Of a stretch of 22,497 nucleotides of DNA, positions 19,797-22,497 are shown one piece after another. Location of the stretch: the NCBI GenBank assembly GCA_902478605.1, contig CABSLQ010000048.1:1-22497 (forward strand), read 5' to 3'. How positions within the stretch are numbered: position 1 is the first letter of the stretch; each line of letters opens with the position of its first letter. The DNA is from an uncultured Oscillospiraceae bacterium (GTDB lineage Bacteria > Bacillota > Clostridia > Oscillospirales > Acutalibacteraceae). The notes beneath the pieces were generated by a model that was given only the letters and a program-made list of their open reading frames with translations, was not told where the DNA came from and made no database searches. The translations under genes and the position numbers were made by a program.

Positions 19797-21544
19797 TCAT
19801 GATCGATGCCAAGCAGGTGCGCTTTCAATACGAATACCCCGACGAGCCGCCCCATCTCGTGCTCGACGGGCTGGACCTCGCCATCGAAAAGGGCAGCTTT
19901 GTCGCCCTGCTCGGCCACAACGGCTGCGGCAAGTCCACCATCGCCCGGCATTTCAACGCCATGCTGCTGCCCACGGGGGGGCAGGTGCTCGTCGACGGGA
20001 TGGACACCACCGACGAGGACCGCAAATACGATATCCGCCGCACGGTGGGCATGGTCCTGCAGAACCCCGACAACCAGCTCGTCTCCACCATCGTGGAGGA
20101 GGACGTGGCCTTCGGGCCGGAAAACCTCGGCGTGCCGCCCGAGGAAATCCGCAGCCGGGTGGACGACGCCCTGCGCGCGGTGGGCATGTATGAATACCGC
20201 ACCCACGCGCCCCACAAGCTGTCCGGCGGGCAGAAGCAGCGCATCGCCATCGCGGGCATCATCGCCATGGAGCCCGCCTGCATCGTGCTCGACGAGCCCA
20301 CCGCCATGCTCGATCCCCAGGGACGGCGCGAGGTGCTGGACACGGTCCGCCGGCTCAACAAGGAACGGGGCATCACCATCGTGCTCATCACCCATTACAT
20401 GGACGAGGCGGCGCAGGCCGACCGCGTCGTGGTCATGGACGAGGGGCACATTCTGCTCGACGGGACGCCGCGGGAGGTCTTTTCCCAGGTGGACGCCCTG
20501 CGCGCCGTGGAGCTCGACGTGCCCCAGACCGCCGAATTATGCCACCGGCTGCGGGGCGCGGGGCTGCCGCTGCCCGAGGGGGTGCTCACGGCCGACGAGG
20601 CGGTGGAGGCCCTTTCCCTGCTGCCCGTGAAGGGGAGGGCCGGGACGGACGAGGCCGCCCCCGCCGGCGAGGCGGGCGAGGTGGTGCTCGAGACCAGGGG
20701 GCTGACCTATGTTTACGGGCAGGGGACGCCCTTTGAAAAAACCGCGATGAAGGGGATCGACCTGACGGTGCGCCGGGGCGACTTCATCGGCATCATCGGC
20801 CACACCGGGTCGGGCAAGTCCACCCTGGTGCAGCATCTCAACGGCCTGCTGCGCCCCACGGCGGGGCAGGTGCTGCTGGAGGGTAAGGACATCTGGGCCG
20901 ATCCCAAGAAGATCCGCGCGGTGCGCTTCCGCGTCGGGATGGTGTTCCAGTACCCGGAATACCAGCTGTTTGAAGACACGACCTACAAGGATATCGCCTT
21001 CGGCCCCAAAAACATGGGGTTATCCGAGGCGGAGATCGACGAGCGGGTGCGCCAGGCGGCGGATTTCGTCGGCCTGAAGGAAGAGCTGCTCGACAAGTCG
21101 CCCTTCGAGCTGTCGGGCGGCGAAAAACGGCGGGCCGCCATCGCGGGCGTGATGGCCATGCGGCCCGAGGTGCTCATTCTCGACGAGCCCACCGCCGGCC
21201 TCGACCCCAAGGGGCGGGACACCATCCTCGAGCAGATCCGCGTCTATCAGGAGCGCAGCGGGGCCACCGTGTTGCTCGTCTCCCACAGCATGGAGGACGT
21301 GGCGCGGGTGGCCAAGCGGGTGCTCGTCATGCGCGAGGGCCAGGCGGCCATGTATGCCCCCACGCCCGCGGTCTTCTCCCGGGCGGACGAGCTGGAGGCC
21401 ATCGGCCTGGCCATCCCGGCGGTGACCCGGGTGCACCGGGCGCTTTGCGCCCGCGGCGTGCCGGCCGGGGAGAGCGTGTACACGGTGGATCAGGCGGTGC
21501 GCCGGCTGCTGCCGCTGTATGGGGGAGGTGAGGCACCATGCTGA
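19793..21544 (+). CDS. ecfA: Fused EcfA1-EcfA2 energy-coupling factor ATPase
   Basis: 583 residues carrying two complete ABC ATPase domains, which Firmicutes usually encode as two genes of about 280 residues each. Domain 1: Walker A GHNGCGKST (41-49), LSGGQ (143-147), Walker B VLDEPT (D167, E168). Domain 2: Walker A GHTGSGKST (336-344), LSGGE (440-444), LILDEPT (D464, E465). An Ala/Gly/Glu-rich linker near 275-300 joins them. The ATPase pair drives uptake of vitamins or metals through EcfT and interchangeable EcfS subunits. It starts at ATGA with the methyltransferase and overlaps ecfT by 7 bp. The fusion is continuous in one frame with no internal stop. Confidence 0.93.
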   Translation: MIMIDAKQVRFQYEYPDEPPHLVLDGLDLAIEKGSFVALLGHNGCGKSTIARHFNAMLLPTGGQVLVDGMDTTDEDRKYDIRRTVGMVLQNPDNQLVSTIVEEDVAFGPENLGVPPEEIRSRVDDALRAVGMYEYRTHAPHKLSGGQKQRIAIAGIIAMEPACIVLDEPTAMLDPQGRREVLDTVRRLNKERGITIVLITHYMDEAAQADRVVVMDEGHILLDGTPREVFSQVDALRAVELDVPQTAELCHRLRGAGLPLPEGVLTADEAVEALSLLPVKGRAGTDEAAPAGEAGEVVLETRGLTYVYGQGTPFEKTAMKGIDLTVRRGDFIGIIGHTGSGKSTLVQHLNGLLRPTAGQVLLEGKDIWADPKKIRAVRFRVGMVFQYPEYQLFEDTTYKDIAFGPKNMGLSEAEIDERVRQAADFVGLKEELLDKSPFELSGGEKRRAAIAGVMAMRPEVLILDEPTAGLDPKGRDTILEQIRVYQERSGATVLLVSHSMEDVARVAKRVLVMREGQAAMYAPTPAVFSRADELEAIGLAIPAVTRVHRALCARGVPAGESVYTVDQAVRRLLPLYGGGEAPC

Positions 21545-22353
21545 CCGATATCACCATCGGGCAATATTTCCCGGGCAATTCCCTGCTCCACCGCATGGAC
21601 CCGCGCGTTAAGCTGGTGCTCACCTTCGCGTATATCGTCGCGGTGTTCATCCCCCAAAACTGGTTCGGGCTGGCGCTGGCGGCGGCCTTCCTCGCGCTGA
21701 GTGTGGCGGCCTCCCGGCTGCCGCTGCGGCTGATTTTCAAGAGCATTAAGCCCATTCTGGTGCTCATCGTGTTCACCTCGGTGATCAACGTCTTCTATGT
21801 CAAGGAAGGGCGGGTCCTGGTGGACTGGTGGATCTTCCACATCACCCTGGGCGGCGTCATCAATGCCTTCTTCATCGCGGCGCGGATCCTCTGCCTCATC
21901 GCGGGCAGCTCGCTGCTCACCTACACGACGTCGCCCACCGCCCTCACCGATGCGCTCGAACGGCTGATGAAGCCGCTGAAGCTCGTGCGCCTCAACGTGC
22001 ACGAGCTGGCCATGATGATGACCATCGCCCTGCGCTTCATCCCCACCCTCATCGAAGAAACCGACAAGATTATGTCCGCCCAGAAGGCCCGCGGCGCCGA
22101 TATAGAATCGGGCGGCCTGCTCCAGCGCATTAAGGCGCTGATCCCCATTCTGATTCCGCTGTTCGTGTCCTCCTTCCGCCGGGCCTACGACCTGGCGATG
22201 GCGATGGAATGCCGCTGCTACCGCGGCGGCGAGGGCCGCACCCGCATGAAGCAGCTGCACATGGCGGGGCGGGATTATGTCTGTCTGGGCGTGATGGCCG
22301 CCTTCATTGCGGCGCTGATCCTGCTCAACGTGTTCCTGCCGGCCGTGGTATAA
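21538..22353 (+). CDS. ecfT: Energy-coupling factor transmembrane protein EcfT
   Basis: 271 residues. ATG 21538 lies 7 bp inside the end of ecfA, behind a strong GGGGGAGG. The N-terminus GQYFPGNSLLHRMDPRVKL is typical of EcfT/CbiQ. About five hydrophobic segments are visible. The cytoplasmic coupling helices carry the family signatures AQKARGADI (Ala-Arg-Gly) and AMECRCYRGGEGRTRM; the second usually reads ARG, here CRC. EcfT links the two ATPase domains to substrate-binding EcfS proteins. No EcfS gene is in the window, consistent with a shared group II module. Confidence 0.95.
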   Translation: MLTDITIGQYFPGNSLLHRMDPRVKLVLTFAYIVAVFIPQNWFGLALAAAFLALSVAASRLPLRLIFKSIKPILVLIVFTSVINVFYVKEGRVLVDWWIFHITLGGVINAFFIAARILCLIAGSSLLTYTTSPTALTDALERLMKPLKLVRLNVHELAMMMTIALRFIPTLIEETDKIMSAQKARGADIESGGLLQRIKALIPILIPLFVSSFRRAYDLAMAMECRCYRGGEGRTRMKQLHMAGRDYVCLGVMAAFIAALILLNVFLPAVV

Positions 22354-22355
22354 AA

Positions 22356-22402
22356 GAGTTCGGGCAGGGCCCGAACTCCTGGAGTGTCAAAAAACTTTTT
22401 AG
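22356..22402 (-). repeat. Inverted, shortened copy of the multi-hairpin repeat after ecfT
   Basis: Read on the reverse strand it gives CTAAAAAGTTTTTT, then CTCCAGGAGTTC and the hairpin GAGTTCGGGC-cct-GCCCGAACTC. That is the outer stem and hairpin 3 of the R family without hairpins 1 and 2. On the forward strand the 10-bp hairpin (22356-22378) lies just after the ecfT stop and may stabilise or end its mRNA, though no T-run follows directly. Confidence 0.65.
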
Positions 22403-22458
22403 CGAATAGCCATATGCACAAATACAGAATTCTTATGCGTCACATCGGGGAACCCCAT

Positions 22459-22479
22459 GCACAACGCGGTGCGTTGTGC
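22459..22479. other. Perfect 9-bp hairpin near the right edge
   Basis: GCACAACGC and GCGTTGTGC flank the loop GGT. A GGGGAACCCC palindrome (22447-22456) sits just before it. No gene is visible between 22403 and the end of the window. Confidence 0.5.
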
Positions 22480-22497
22480 TGCGAGGGTATGAGGACG

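Overview
The window looks like chromosomal DNA of a GC-rich member of the Firmicutes, most likely class Clostridia (Oscillospiraceae-like). This is inferred from strong AGGAGG-type ribosome binding sites, intrinsic terminators with T-tracts, lipoproteins with Firmicutes-style lipoboxes, an Amidase_6-type secreted protein, and an ECF transporter core. Most genes are strongly GC-rich. Three stretches are visibly poorer in GC: the nuclease gene at 361-2088, the CoiA-like gene at 9455-10294, and the amidase gene at 13437-14636. They look like accessory DNA set into a core chromosome.

Layout. At 1-99 a reverse-strand promoter overlapping an inverted repeat drives a gene that leaves the window on the left. 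At 361-2088 lies a multi-zinc-ribbon protein with an embedded Vsr/DUF559-like PD-(D/E)XK nuclease and a C-terminal NUMOD1 module. At 2526-5102 is an 858-residue secreted, membrane-anchored protein, preceded by a leader with 22-bp tandem repeats. At 5221-9214 is an apparent operon of a GH116 (GBA2/DUF608-type) glycoside hydrolase and a LacI-family regulator. Its promoter overlaps a 14-bp CG-centred palindrome that would suit that regulator. At 9269-10412 a CoiA-like nuclease gene sits between two perfect 45-bp direct repeats.

Next come a reverse-strand lipoprotein (10463-11161), ruvC-ruvA (11505-12667), a reverse-strand pair of amidase-domain protein and overlapping lipoprotein (14636 to 12832), and ruvB (15385-16428). 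The usually adjacent ruv genes are therefore split by an opposite-strand insert, and ruvC and ruvB have near-identical promoters. glmM follows (17011-18366), then an apparent operon of a class I SAM methyltransferase, a fused two-domain EcfA ATPase, and EcfT (18918-22353).

The most unusual signal is non-coding. A family of multi-hairpin repeats fills the gaps on both sides of glmM (16457-16717 and 18430-18882). A shortened inverted copy lies after ecfT. The copies keep the same stem plan while the paired bases change together, which points to selection on folded RNA or single-stranded DNA. I do not recognise it as a known RNA class. No rRNA, tRNA or CRISPR array was seen. Functions are read from motifs by eye, without database searches.
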